This document shows, piece after piece, positions 32,051 to 45,455 of a stretch of 64,000 nt of DNA. The notes beneath the pieces were generated by a model. The model saw nothing but the letters and a program-made list of their open reading frames with translations, ran no database searches and was not told the DNA's origin. The stretch is from Aspidiotus rigidus (lineage: Eukaryota; Arthropoda; Insecta; Hemiptera; Diaspididae): the NCBI GenBank assembly GCA_035079385.1, contig JAVHKY010000054.1, forward strand, positions 11,881,501 through 11,945,500, read 5' to 3'. The position numbers and the translations under genes are program-made. Within the stretch, counting starts at the first letter, position 1; every line of letters starts with the position of its first letter.

Positions 32051-33480
32051 AGTTGCTCCCTCCGCCCCGAAACATGTCTTTGCTGAATTTTCCTGAATCC
32101 TTGCCCCTAGTTCCAAAATTTGCGAGAGTTGCCCCTTCAATAGTCTTGTATACTGTATCCTTCTCTTCATTTATAATGAACTATGACGTCATCAGCCGGG
32201 CCCCTATGACGTCACCAGCTAGTGAAATTAACAACTGTGACCCCGATCCTGTTTCTAAAATCTGCGAATTCAATCCCCCTCCCCTCATACTTTTACTCTA
32301 CAGGTGCTTCAGTATAGATTTAATACTGCTGTATATTAGGCTTATGTTGGGCCTGGTTTCATGACGGATAATTGTAGGCCTAATATATTTCATTATATTG
32401 TACAGCCCAGTATAATGGTGGCTAAGGAGTAGTACCCCAATTCGAAAATCCGCAAGTATGACGTCATCAGGCGTAACCCGGAGGCCTAGTATGAAGGAGA
32501 CTGTTGGGAGGCTTACGAGCGAAGTGAGTGACCCCTCGTTGCGGTTAGTGACGTACTAGTTCTCGTCGTTGGTAATTGGAAAAATTCGTTGAAGATTTGA
32601 TCGCCCTCGTAGCTCAGCGGTTAGAGCAGTTGCCCGGCAAGCGAAAGGTCTCGGGTTCGGATCCCGACGACCCGAAAATAGAAGCGAGTAAGGAGAAGAG
32701 AGAGAGAGCCCAAACTGTGCTGATGACGTCACAGACAGCCGTCAGGTTATGAGATTACGAGATAATGACGTCACCAATGTTGATATCAATATGATACAGA
32801 ACACCACGCCTACGAACGAACGAGCGAAAAGAGTGAGCCCCTCGTAGGTTTTTTTTTTTGGGAGGGGATTCTCCATTGAAGACGTACTTTCTGGGGCCAA
32901 TTTATTTCGTGGAGAGAATTTGGAATTACTTACATAAATATTCACATCTTACTTAGCTAAGTTACTAGTAATAATTTGTCCATTTCTGACATCCATTTGG
33001 TGCTGCGTTGGCTCATGACTGAGCTAAGCCATGATTTCATCACAAAGCAGGCGTGGTTTTAAAATACAAATAAAGTCGCTTACTTGTAGACATGAAACAT
33101 GATCGGTCTGCCAGAAAATCTTTTTCAACAGGGAACCTGTTTTATCGGAGGGGTTTTTCGAAACAAATGTCCGCCGTTCGGTTGGCGGTTGAACTTTGAG
33201 CTCGAAAGTTTTCCAAGTCCTCCTCTTATCATATATAGCGGGGGGGGGGGCAATGCCTGTGACGTCACAGCTTGATGACGTCATAGATCAGATTTTCCCA
33301 AGTTCCCTTCCTGATATATATAGATCCGAAGTCCGCAGCATTAACTTGACAACTTGATGACGTTATAGGTCAGCCTTGTGACGTCACAATCTACATTTTT
33401 CAGATCCCACGTGCCCCATAAAATTGGTTCCCTGCCACCCCTCGTTTAACTTGAGTTTTTTTATTTTACGATCGCCCTTT
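32050..33480. repeat. Repeat zone rich in TGACGTCA
   Basis: At least eight TGACGTCA or close variants occur, for example near 32186, 32210, 32458, 32723, 32765, 33259, 33276 and 33380. They lie among short repeated pieces; part (33395-33470) recurs inverted at 26395-26490. The octamer is the CREB/ATF site, but here it appears to travel with repeats. Confidence 0.55.
32603..32674 (+). tRNA. tRNA-Ala(GGC)-like head, pseudogene or SINE
   Basis: Folds as tRNA: D-arm GCTC/GAGC, anticodon loop CCGGCAA (anticodon GGC), and T-arm TCGGG-TTCGGAT-CCCGA with a full B box. Only three acceptor pairs form (CG and T with A at the base), the outer four do not, and position 33 is C rather than T. That suggests a dead tRNA or the head of a tRNA-derived SINE inside the surrounding repeat zone. 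Confidence 0.6.
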
Positions 33481-33489
33481 TTCGACCTA

Positions 33490-36380
33490 AAAGTTAAATG
33501 ATAAATGGGGTGGGGGGAGGGGGGGTGAAAGAGTGCCAAGGCAATTTGACCTCCATTTTTCTCCCTTGAAAAATTCCAAATTCAAAATTTACTTCCAAAT
33601 ACTCCCCGTGTGAAATTACACAACAAGGAAAATTTTTTGGGAATTCGGAGAGAAGTTGTGCACATGAAGATGTGGGACAGGGTGGCCAACTCTCAGCCAT
33701 TTACCTCACTGAGGTGTTCTTGCATATCCTCAAACTCAAGTTAGGTTCTCAGGCATTGAGATCAACATCTCAAGCACACTGCTTTAGAATCCCATTTATT
33801 TCGCTCCGAAGCCAATCTTTTGCGTTCTGAAGCCAGTTCATTACGCTCCGGGGCTGATGGCTGTGGTAGCTTCTCATTTACTAGTTGGTCACCCTGCCTC
33901 GGAGCTGTTGAAGTTAATAGTGAGTTTAATGACCTCGAACTTCAAAAAATTGGAAATCTGCCACTAAAGGATTCTAAGGACCACCCTTCCTCCGTCCTAC
34001 AAGCTTCGTACTATGACTAAAAAAGACTCCGTGAGCAGCGAACGAAGTCGGATGCGAGTTTCTTTTGAATCATACTTTTTCACGCCCTCCCCCAACTACT
34101 GATCATGTTGGAGAAATATGCTTGCAAACCGATTCTGACAATAAATTGATATCAAGACTCGTTCTACGTGAAGGATTTTTCTCCCCTCTGTAGAATCCTA
34201 GAAAGGAGGCTTATTTTTTCTTGTCACGGAGGTTCTTGTTAAAAGTTGGATCTAGAAAAATTCTCGTACAGTGAGGGGTCATGGATGTATGGAGAAATTT
34301 TAGTTCATACCTTCTGTTGTAAGTAGACGATATTTGTCTAACACTGGGACAAAAGTCATTTTTCCCTAATTCATTTTTTTCTTCGATTTGTAGGTCTTTT
34401 CTGGCTATTACTTGGTGATCAGTCAATCGCGACAGAAAAACAAAGAATGGTGACAAGTAATGTCCCTGAAAAGACTGCACGCAATGTGTATAATAGTTGT
34501 GGGTGGGTGAAACGAGGTGGAAAATCCTTGCATCAACTTTTTACATCTTACAGGATGCCTACCTGATCGACTTGTGCTAAGGAGAATGTATCATGACGAA
34601 ATGAAACAAATTCATCTGTAATAACTTTTGACAGAAGAGTTTTGTAGTGCCTCGCGCGTCGTATCCATTAATTTGTGATAAATCCTCTGTCCTGAGATGA
34701 AGAAGATGATGATGTGTTCCGTTTCGTTAGGCGACAATACTTCGAGCGCATTTATGCATTACGGCAGATCCCCCGCTTATAATGGAAGGAAGAAATATAG
34801 AAAAGAGAGGTGAAAAAAAAACTTATTATACTTCGACAGATTTGAAATTTCGTTCTTCGTACAAAGTCAGGAAGTTACGTGATGTTATCGAATCGGTGAG
34901 AATGGACGTGGAAGTCTCGATAAGATCAAAACGGAGAGCGTAGATATACTATTTCCTTTATTTCATTGTTTTGTAAAATTCACTATTGTCGCCATGCGAT
35001 GTGAACCCTCGCCGTGGGCTAGACTTGGTCATAATCTTCGAATTCGGTCCGACTCTTTTACGATAGATGAAATTTCCTGTACCATATTTCGTGATACGCT
35101 GATTTTTACCGGGTATACATGGGTACATCTCGTCGAGATGATAATAATTATAATTTACCCCATCGAGCGTGCTTATTAAAAGGAAATTCGCGACGCGGAG
35201 TGCACGTTTCCGGATGATCCAGCGACTTAAAAACGTGATGGTTAGTTTATACGATGTACACAGTTTTGTTCTTAAATTTTTGGTTCAATGGAATAACAAA
35301 TACTCTAATAGAAATCCACTACACGTTGGAGTGACTCAACAGCAGGTGTATTGTGTGTAGTTTAAAGAGCGTTTACAGTATCGTATATTCGGTGGATTGA
35401 GTCTTATACATTTTTGTTCTTCGCCGCCCTCCTAAAGGAACATACGTTACACTTGAGCTAGCATAATTACTCTTCCGTTTTACAACATGATGACGCGTAT
35501 AATAAGTAGATACCGAAAAAAAGAAGAAAAACCCGAGAAAAAACCTGGGAACGCCATCAACCCTTAGATCCTTTACTTAATTCGATGGGAAGAAAACAAC
35601 AATAGAGACACCCACACTATGAGTAATGAAAATAATTTTTACATAAACTTGATACACTTTAACATACAAGTATACGTTGGGTGTTGTATTTTTTCTTCTT
35701 TTTTTAAATTGAATTCGTTAATACCGTTTTATGATTCAAAGAGGTAGATACGGTATAATTGTTGCTAATCAGCTGTGCATAATAATTAAGGAGATAGTGT
35801 GGTTCAATTAGCTGCAAAAGATTATTATTATGCATCGTATTTCATCGAAATTATGGTTGTTTGTGTACGTATTTGATGAGTCATACACAGGTAAGGTCAA
35901 GTCGCGATATATCCATGATACATTCGTAAAATCTAGCACTGTCAAAGGGTATAGCCATTTCAAAATATTTGTTGTAAAACAACAAAAAGTGCTTGCTTAG
36001 CGATTTTAGAGCGAAATGAATCACAACCGTCTTCAACTGGAGCTCACTTTCTCTGTGATTAGAAATCGTTCAATACTGAATTCAAGAATGGTTATTTAGA
36101 ATGTGTAGAGTCTCCAACCGTGAGCGCGCTACTTTGGCTTGCTGAGCTGTTCTGATTCACCGGTAGTCATGGTGCTCGTCATGCTTCTTGTGCCTCTACC
36201 TTCAGTGTATTCTCAGTACTCGGATTGTCGAATCAACGTACATGTACGTCTCCAGGATGCTCAGCCTCTGTCGATTCTCGCGTAGTCATTCGCCAAGATT
36301 AACCCCTTCCTGGTTCCCACCGAGAACCCCTCTTTCAAGGACTTACACCCACAATTCAGCATATCTTCAGTCTAAAATTG
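33490..36380. other. Non-coding, nothing recognised
   Basis: Low-complexity G-runs near 33510. No domain-bearing frames. Confidence 0.4.
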
Positions 36381-36390
36381 ATTCGGATGT

Positions 36391-37030
36391 CTACAACTCC
36401 TTCCAACGGTTAGAGGTGAAAGGATGTCCATAGCCAATAATCAGTATTGTAAACATGTATCCTTGCCCGGCTTCGAATAAAGAGGTCTTTACTAACTGAA
36501 CAAGATACGCAGGATCGGTACCAACCTTCCACATCCTACCGACAAGGAATCCAGTGATATCTCTTATATTGGGCGGCGTTCTTACTACACCAAGGTGTCC
36601 TCCTGATGAATTGTTATGAACGGCTTCCAATACTTCTGGTTGGTGGAATGACTTGTTGGTATCAAGTTCTAAGACCATCAACAGATTCTCAAATTCTGTG
36701 AAGAATTCCTTGCTCAACTATTAGGGAGTCCGATTGGGACCACTGAATCTGGTACTTGATTGATCTTGAATTAATCCTTGATAATTTGGTTGTATTTTTT
36801 GTTCCTTTGTATTCAAAATAGAGGCAATGTCTTGATCTTGCAGTTGGGCATTCCTCGAATTCAAATTGGTACCGAACAGAAGCTGCAACGCTTATCCTTG
36901 TAAGTTCAGCAATAAATAAAAACGGCTTTTTCTTTATTCGTCCACTTGTATAATTTTGCAGCGGCTGCAAATTGACTGTTGTACAATTCCCACGAGATAA
37001 TCATCTTTTTAGAATGACTCAACTTGGAGC
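36391..37030 (-). pseudogene. Decayed Gypsy LTR retrotransposon: gag scrap next to integrase
   Basis: On the minus strand, WELYNSQFAAAAKLYKWTNK (about 37010-36940) fits the Gypsy gag pattern of W..Y..QF......W....KA. It is followed within 150 bases by the RNase H to integrase linker pattern (DIASILNTKEQ, then WSQSDSLIVEQGILHRI). Next is the HHCC finger of integrase, VHNNSSGGHLGVVRTPPNIR (about 36620-36565), and, after a frameshift, YHWIP...DVEGWYRSCVSC. Protease and RT are absent, so a large internal deletion joined gag to integrase. Several stops and frameshifts show it is dead. No LTRs were identified. Confidence 0.7.
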
Positions 37031-37164
37031 TTGTTGACTGATGGTCTTTCATGACTTCCCGAATTCCCAAATGTTGATTTTAAGGTGGTAATTGAAGCAG
37101 GCGCGAGCGGATGGACGACATTAGTTAATCTTGCTGTTTGCAAAGGCTAGATTTGCAGTTCGGC

Positions 37165-38130
37165 GGCTTAGAGATCAACCTTGCATTTCATATTAAAATC
37201 ATGAAATTTGGAACGAACATTTACGAGGATGCTTGAATGAAAAATTTGAGCCATGGCGCCAAGGTCCAAACCCCATTGGGGCCACGTAGTGGTGGGTTGC
37301 CTAACTGGAAGGCGTTATTACATATAAATGACCGAAATATTCGCATCCAGCCGCTACTGTAGACGTGCTAGTGTCGTGGACGAAAAGGTGATCACATGAA
37401 AATTTACATAAGAGCGTATGTTATTTCAACTAGCTGTATCTCAGTTAATACTGAAAAAAAAGTATCACTTATAATGACCTTTTTTGACTCTCTTGACCAG
37501 TAGAATAGTATGAAACTCATAAAAATAAAAATTTCACCAATTATCTGAAACATCACCTTTTCGTCCAGTTTCCACAAATGGCCGCTATAGTAAATGTAGA
37601 GGGCGACTCTTTTGGGGCCGGATGTGAATTCTTTTTGGTTCACAATTTATGTAGATTTTTGTGTAATTCTGACCGCCAAATTCGAAAAAAATTATCAAGG
37701 GACACAGAGGAGCTGATGATCCTTAAAATAGGGGTAAAATTGAAGTGGCATATTTTAAGGATATGTATCCTTCTGAAATTTTCCGTAGAATTTGGGAGAA
37801 GTACAAAAAAATCCTTCCGACCGTCCAAAGGGCCCAAGTACCCCCCCCCCCATTGAAGAAAAAATATTTTGTGTTTTTTGGAAAAAGCTTAATGGGTTTC
37901 GAAGTAGAATTTAGGGCAAAATCCGGGAAAAATGGTGAAAAGATTCCTGGGGCTCTCGGAGGGGGTAGAGAGGGGCACAATTGTGTGAAATTTACTGTAG
38001 AACTCAGAAAGAATCCTGAAAAAAATCTCATGGCTCTTTGAGGGGGTCGGGAGCAGGCGCGGATCCACGGGGAAACATAGGGGACATGCCCCCTTCCCAA
38101 AAACCCCAAAAAACAACTAAAAATCTGGAG
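37165..38130 (+). repeat. Interspersed repeat family R37, copy 1
   Basis: Shares long stretches with 41030-41500: AACCTTGCATTTCAT, GAATTTGGAACGAACATTT-type text, TTTGAGCCATGGCGCCA, CCGCCAAATTCGAAAAAA, CCTTCCGACCGTCCAAAG. The later part (37925-38130) also matches 8068-8270. Copy 1 contains an extra 0.29 kb MITE (37341-37630). Confidence 0.75.
37341..37630. mobile_element. MITE inserted in R37 copy 1
   Basis: Absent from the 41 kb copy, where the text runs on from AAATATTC to the following TTTTGGTTC. Ends are inverted: CATCCAGCCG on the left and GGCCGGATG on the right. An internal 15-base inverted pair, GGACGAAAAGGTGAT (37379) and its reverse (37553), supports imperfect arms of about 75 bases. 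The family is unknown. Confidence 0.6.
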
Positions 38131-38182
38131 TTTTTTTGGATCATCCCCCCTCCCCCAAAGTGATCGTCTGGATCCGCGCCTG
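38054..38182. mobile_element. 129 bp hAT-like MITE with perfect 8-bp duplication
   Basis: Ends CAGGCGCGGATCCA and TGGATCCGCGCCTG are exact inverted repeats. GTCGGGAG flanks both sides (38046-38053 and 38183-38190). The eight-base duplication and CAG start fit hAT. Its left half is also present at about 8193-8267. Confidence 0.88.
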
Positions 38183-38869
38183 GTCGGGAGGAACATAAAC
38201 TTCTTTGGGTACAGTTGTATAGAATTACTCTTTTATAACTCACGTGAACTGCGTTTTTTGTTGGTTCGAAAGTGTCTTTATGCGGACTCATCAGTTTTTC
38301 TGATAGTTTCTACTTTTTAGTCCGTCGTTTCAATCTTTCGTCCTCTTCAAATTTGGCGCCCAGTTCATGTCAATGATTTATTTTATCAATTCTATGTATG
38401 GTTTTTTTCAGGTCTCCTCCTGAATTCTTCTGTAAATTTCACCCAAGAATTAGTTTGCATTTTCTCAAGAACGCATATTTTTTACATTGAGTTTTGAGGG
38501 TTTGAGTCCTCTCACCCCCTCTCAGAAACCTCCAGGAATGTTTTCACTATTTTTTCCGAATTCTAGGGTAAATTCTACGTAAGAATTTGTTGAACTTGAA
38601 AAACAAAAATGCAAAAATTTTTTCATCACTTTCAGGGTTTGTGCCCTCTTAAACCCCTCCGAGTGCTCCAGGAATTTTTTCACTGGCGGACGCAAATTTC
38701 AGAAATAGGGATGTCAGAGCAAAGACATAAAACATGTCTACAAACAACAAACAAAGACGACGAAGAGAAGGAGAAAGAAATCCCCGCCTGAGAAGTCAAA
38801 GTAGCGTTGCTCTGCTGTTGAGTTCCTAGTGAGCTTCCAGCTTCCAGTGGTGGCTGAAAGCTCTGGCGG

Positions 38870-39130
38870 AGGAGTAGATACGCGCGCGTCGATGGTACAG
38901 CACTACCTGAATCCCAGGTCGAGTCCCGAGCGCTCTCTGGGTCAGCAGGATAGACCCCTGTAATCGCCTAATTGACAGACACTGCACAGTGCGCAGACCT
39001 CGAGAAAAAAAAATGGAGCCAGGCCTTCAATCCAAGCCCTCCCGACTACCGGTGCAATGCTCTAAAGGTTAGATAGCAGTGCCAGAGGTACGGTTTGTGG
39101 AGAACCACTTCGGCCTTAAACGCACGCCCA
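38870..39130 (+). repeat. Possible tRNA-derived SINE
   Basis: Contains a B-box-like GGTCGAGTCCCG at 38918-38929, with an A-box-like TGGCTGAAAGCTCTGG about 70 bases upstream and an A-run at 39006-39013. No clean tRNA fold was obtained. Confidence 0.3.
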
Positions 39131-39139
39131 TACGGCCCC

Positions 39140-41020
39140 GTTTCAAAAGCGATACCCTGACAGCGGTAAAATTGACATAATGAAACAGAGAATTGAATCG
39201 ATGATGACACTACAAGATTAGTCAAAAGGCTCGGCGTCTGCTACCCAGAATTTCGTATCTCACAAAAGTTTGTTTTCCTTTTTTTTTTACTCCAATTTTC
39301 TGGATTTTCAGAGTATTCCATGGACAGTAAGGAGGTCATATGAAACTTCCGAGAGAATAAAACGCATTTCCTATATCGCTCAACCGTCGTTGACCTTTTG
39401 AGTCTACTGAAAATGAAATTACACACCGTAATTCATAAACACAACGTTAAGTAATAACAGTGGCCGGGGTTTTTTCTCTAGTTACGTACAAATTATGTAT
39501 CATCAAATCATAAAAACCTAAATTGCCTACATATATCCTAAAGATACGAAGCAGACAGAGCCGAGCACTAATACGAAAATGGCGCAGCGTCTTTCTAATC
39601 CCCATAAAATCTTGACTTACCGATGGATCCCGCTGTTAACTCCATTATCGTTCTCTTAAAACAATAACAACTAATTTAGATCGACTACTATCATTATATC
39701 GAGATAACTTGGCGTTTCGTAAGCAACCTCTTTTGTTTACTTTCATTATTACTACTTAACCAAGGGTTCATCCGTCATATCCGCATCCCGAACAAAAATC
39801 CATCTAAACCCATTGACGAAGTTGCATTTCATCATCGTAGTAATAATGATAATATTTCGGAATTATGAGACGAGGGCACTATCTAGTATTGTATAGAGTA
39901 CCTAGTTTCTAAATTTCGAGATGATTGGTTGATACTTGTTAAATTGAAGAAAGGAAACAATCGTCATCTTCATCACAACCCACCCCATTATCTGTTTACA
40001 GACGTTACAATAGGTACTCGATTACCAGTGTCTATCATCGAAACTGAGTTTTCTTACACTCGTCTTCGTCGAAATGATATTCTTACTTTTTAAAGATAGC
40101 TAACCGTGATTTCTTTCAAGCCCGCATAACGAATACCAAAATTATATACACAGTGCAATGACATTATGTAACTGAAAATCTCAGTTTAATGCGTTAACCA
40201 CATAACATAAATTATTACGAATTTATACAAATAAGTATAAGAAAATTCTAAAATGCTACAATGAAATCTGTTTTTGGAAGCAAAATATGCACGGAGTACG
40301 AGTATCTTCTTAGACTAATAATTAAGAGAGGCGTACGGTAGCAGTTCTCAAGTTTTTTTTCTTACGCGTATGGTGAGAAAATTCGACGATGCGAAACATT
40401 CATGTGAAAGTAAGCCACTTCTACGAGAAGGCAAAAATACTGTCAGCGGTTTTCCAAACAATTTTCTTCTTTTCAACTCTTGAATTATTTTAATTATTAT
40501 CATCATCATCATCATCTTGATAAAAGTTATATACGCGATAGAATAAATGGCGTGAACCTGAGTACGTTGATATATTTTTTTCTTTTCTTTTCTTTTGCAT
40601 GAATTTATAAGCTGTACAATTGTAGAAGGTCAATGGAGGGCACTTTAATGTACGTAATATAAATAAACAATAATTCCTATCATCACACAGAAAGTGAAGA
40701 GACAAAGGAGAGAATTACACGCTCACACTCGGAGGAAGGGGACAGATTAAAACTTAAAGCATCAAAGACTCCGAGACATTTTACATGTACCCAACCTCTC
40801 AGACCGAAACTTAGGGTGAGAGTGGATTGATTCGTTTGTGCTACGTCGAATGTTTCGTTCGTGCTATTAAAATATATACACGAACGGCTGCTGCCTAAAA
40901 AATGAGATTTTGGATGTACTTGAAAAAACAACACCACATTTTTGGTAAGAAATGCAACAACAAGAAAAGCACCGCGACAGGTGCAGCAGAGGATAGATGG
41001 TCTACAACAGCAATAGTCCG
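39140..41020. other. Non-coding, nothing recognised
   Basis: AT-rich. A CAT/ATC triplet run lies near 40497-40516. No convincing exon. Confidence 0.4.
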
Positions 41021-41029
41021 GGAGGTAGA

Positions 41030-41500
41030 CAAATTGACCTTGCATTTCATGTTAAAATCATGGAATTTGGAACGAACATTTAGGATGCTCGAATGAAAAA
41101 TTTGAGCCATGGCGCCACGGGCCGAACCCCATAGAAGCCCAGTAATGACAGGTCGCTTGACTGGAAGGAGTTCTCGCATATAAATGACCGAAATATTCAT
41201 TTTGGTTCGCAATTCATTAATTCGGACCGCCAAATTCGAAAAAATTATCAACAAATTCCTTCGACATTTTAGGGAGTGATGACTCCTCAAATAGGGATAA
41301 AAATTGAAGTGACATATTTCAACATATTTTCGCGAATATCCTTATAAAATTTTCTGTAGAATTCGGAGAAAATACTAAAAAATCCTTCCGACCGTCCAAA
41401 GAGGCCAAGGGCCTCCCTCCCCTCCAATTGAGAAAAAAATATATTGTGTTTTTTGGAAAAATCGTAACGAGTTCCGAATTCGAATTGAGTCATTTTATCT
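41030..41500 (+). repeat. Interspersed repeat family R37, copy 2
   Basis: Partner of 37165-37920 without the MITE. It ends directly against the left border of the foldback element at 41524. Confidence 0.75.
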
Positions 41501-43997
41501 TCACTTAGCCACTTTAGTCCATGAACCATAATAGAAAATAGTGGTTTTTGGTACCACGTGGTGGGACAAAGCGTCACTTTGGGATAATGTTAGTAGGGGT
41601 GATACTTGACATAAAAAACGATGATAGACATCTGAGAAGAGCAGCTTTCCAAAATGGCGAATCGGTCTTCTGGTAAAAAGCGAATAACTCATATTGTGTG
41701 GGTCAAATTTTCTACTGTTCTTTTTTTTAAATAAAAGAAAATAAGGCCCCGAATAATACATCAAACTTCTTAGCTCCCAAAAATCTATGTTTTGCAAATA
41801 TCTTGAAAAATTGGGCATCAATCATGAAAAGTTACAGATAAAAAATATTCCTCGTGAAATTTGTTATAAACAATACCATACAAACTTTGATATGCGTCCA
41901 ATTATCAGCTTAAAAAGTTCGTCGAAAGTTGGAAAGCTTGGGAAAAAGTCAATTTTTCAGCAATAAATATCTGAAAAATCAAACACAAATGAAATAAAAT
42001 TTCAAACAAACACTATTATTGAAAAATTCTGACTGCAAAATAGATTGACTAAACTATCATCCAAACTTTGTCGAAACTTCTGAGTTTTTGGAAGGAAATC
42101 GATTATTCTAGGGTGTCCAGTTTGTCACTTTTGAGTGACTTGGTCACTTTTTTAGGCTTCAGTCATTTTTAGTCACTTTTTAAAGAAAATAGTTACTTTT
42201 GTCACTTTTTCATACATACTTGGAAATCACAAATTTTTCCGGTGTTGACATCACTTGGTATGTGTTTGACCGCGGATCTTTCTTTCTTTCTTTTTTCTAT
42301 CTGGTACCCTCGTATCTCGCTTCCCATACCACTTAGAGGCTTTTTTTTTTTCCATAATGCAGTCACTTTTTGGACCAATTGAGCGTTTCCTTACTTTTAT
42401 CAGTCCAATTATTATAATTTATTAACAAAAAAATGTTTTGGGACACACCCTTTGCATCATACATATTTTCAACTAAAAATAATTCATATTAAATATTAAA
42501 AAAAAAACACTCATCTGTTGCTCATGAAGTTGATTGAATTGACTTTATCGTAAGTGAACTAAAAAGAAAAAACAAGAGTTTGAATTAAAAAAACTCTATA
42601 ATTACTCAACAAAATATTAAATCATTTTGTAATCAAATATTCATATGTAAAATCTTCCAGCAGCAATATAGTATTCACTTAGGTAAATAGAAGGCAATAG
42701 TAGAGGCTGTTTGTTCCTAACATAATGGAAAACTGAATAACTAAGTGATTGTATCACTCATGAGGAAGCGTAAGGTTATAAGAGTTTGTAGGATACGGGG
42801 ATGTTGCTGTAAGATGTTTAATTATAAAATTATTTAATATTTTATTTAGTAAACAGAGTTTTTTCAATTGAAACTCTTGTGTTTTTCTTCTTAGTTCAGT
42901 TATGATAAACTCAATTCAATCAACTTCATGAGCAACACCGGATTCTTTTTTTAACTATTTTATATTTATATTGTGTTCTAGAATAAATAATTCAAAATAA
43001 TTGGCAGATATTCAAAAATCTATTTTGTGTGGTTTTAAGAGATTGCAGCGCCATGTGCGGATGAACAGCTTGAATATTATTTTAATTTTGTTCAAAGTAC
43101 AGCAACATCAACGCATACGTCGGCAAACGGCAAATTAGGTACAATTCCTCATCAAGATTTAATTCCTCTGACTGCAACTTGGCCTTTGAACTGTTATCGG
43201 CATCACTTACCAATAAGAATACTTTAAATAAATAAATAAAAGTATTCAATGTGATTCCTACAGATTTTTTTTTCAATGTTGAAGCTCACAATAGACTTTT
43301 TATGATGACCATTAGCTTTACAATAAAGATGTAGTTAATTGTGTGAGAATCACTTTTGGGTTAAAACTCTTCCTCATTAAAGCTCTACTTTGGAGGGTGT
43401 TTGGAAACAATCACTTTCCTTCCAAACGCTCAGAACTTCCGACAATTTTTAAAAGGAAGTTTAAGTAGTCTATTTTACAGACAATTGCAAAAGGAACATT
43501 TTTTGTTTGAAAGTTTTTCTTATTGAATCTCAGTTCTCCAAAATATTTACTATGAATCGATTTTTTCGGATGCTCACAACTTTTAGAAGCTTTCCAAGAT
43601 TATAACTAGACTGACAATAAAGTTCAGATGGTCCGTGATGAAGTAAAATTCATGAAAAATATTTTTTGTTTGGAACTCCTTCTTATTAGAATAGGCCTAG
43701 CTTATTTTTTTGTAATATTTGACAACAATCGATTTCCTTCCAAAAGTTCAGAACTCTCGACAAACTTCGGAAGAAAGTTTAGGCAATCTACTTTGCAGTT
43801 AAAATTTTTTAATAAAAACTTTTTGACATGTTGCATGTCTTTTCTCTCGCCGGACCTCGATTTTGAAACTCGCGAGTACCCCCCCCCCCCCCCCCCCCCG
43901 TCAAGAGAAATCTCTACCCCGTGGATGATTCAGAAATTCGCGAGTACACCCCGCGTAATAATGATAATCAATAATTAATAAATTAATAAATAAATAA

Positions 43998-44031
<34 letters not shown>

Positions 44032-44874
44032 AATATAATTAAATGATTAAATAATGAATATAATTAATAATTAGAAAATCTCTACCCCGTGGGTGATTCA
44101 GAAACTCGCGAGTACACCCCGCGTAATAATAATAAATAATTGATTAATTAATAATTAAATAATTAATAATTAGAAAATAATCTCTACCCCTTGGGTGATT
44201 CAGAAATTCGCGAGTACACCCCGCGTAATAATAATAAATAATTAAATAATTAAATAAATAAATAATTAATATAATTAATAATTAGAAAATTTTCCATATC
44301 CCTCTTCCTGTCATATATGGCTGGATAGTCGAAATTTTTCCAAGTCCCCTAGACTTGAACTGTCTCATACCATTCCAATACAACAGCGAGATCGCTCGTT
44401 CGCCCCACGAAAGATAAATAAATAAATAAATAGATAGATAAATAAATAATATTAAATAATGAAATAATAAAATAATTAAATAATTAAATAAATAAAGGCT
44501 GAATAGTCGAAATTTTTCCAAGTCCCCTAGACTTGAATTGTCTCATACCATTCCAATACAAGAGCGAGACAGGGGGCGAACGAGCGGAGCGAGTTCGCAC
44601 TACCTCACATTTCTCAAAAAAGACTTGAATTTTCTCATATCATTCCAATACAACAGCGAAATCGCTCGTTCGCCCCACGAAAGTTGATACCTCAAAATAT
44701 AGAACACCCACAATTACCTCAAAATATTTCTCATACAAGACTTATACGACGCCAAGATAGGTAAAGGGGTAAACGAATAATATCTCACGAACACTTGACC
44801 TAGTAGAAGAATTAATAATAAATGAATAAATAAATAAATAAAAAAATAAATAAATAAATAAATAAATAGAAAAA

Positions 44875-44909
<35 letters not shown>

Positions 44910-44950
44910 ATAGATAGATAAATAGATAAATAGATAAATAAATAAATAGA

Positions 44951-44990
<40 letters not shown>

Positions 44991-45325
44991 ATTAAATAAT
45001 TAAATAATTAAATAATTTAATAATTAGATAAATAAAGGCTGAATAGTCGAAATTTTTCCAAGTCCCCTAGACTTGAATTGTCACATACCATTCCAATACA
45101 ACAGCGAGACAGGGGGCGAACGAGCGGAGCGAGTTCGCGCTACTTCATATTTCTCATAGAAGACTTATACGACGCCAAGATAGGTAAAGGGGTAAACGAA
45201 TAACATCTCACGAACACATGACCTAGTAGAAGCCTAGACTGAAATATTTCAAGATGACTGATAAAATATAAAAGATATGGAACATGATTTTCATTTATTT
45301 GGCTATGCCAGAAAATTTTTTCATC

Positions 45326-45373
45326 GAGCTTTGATGTGAAATAATGTCGTGCCCGGATGATGTTGATGTCATC
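45326..45373 (-). CDS. Candidate exon following the coiled-coil exon
   Basis: Preceded on the minus strand by a good acceptor (TTTTGTTTTCAG) and reading DDINIIRARHYFTSKLD in phase 0. It joins in frame with the exon at 45456-45557 across an 82-base intron. The frame runs into the composite repeat, so the exon end is probably destroyed or lies at the border. Confidence 0.3.
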
Positions 45374-45455
45374 CTGAAAACAAAATACAGTTTTGTTAAC
45401 CGAAAGTGAAAAATAATACATGTGCAGATCTGAAATATAATTCATACGTACGAAC

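Noticed and set aside
37723..38196. 157-codon minus ORF
   Set aside because: Lies wholly in repeated DNA (R37 and the hAT MITE), and shorter versions recur at 8.0-8.3 kb.
40683..41290. Minus ORFs of 120 and 131 codons
   Set aside because: Cysteine- and serine-rich random-looking frames overlapping repeat R37; no splice or domain support.
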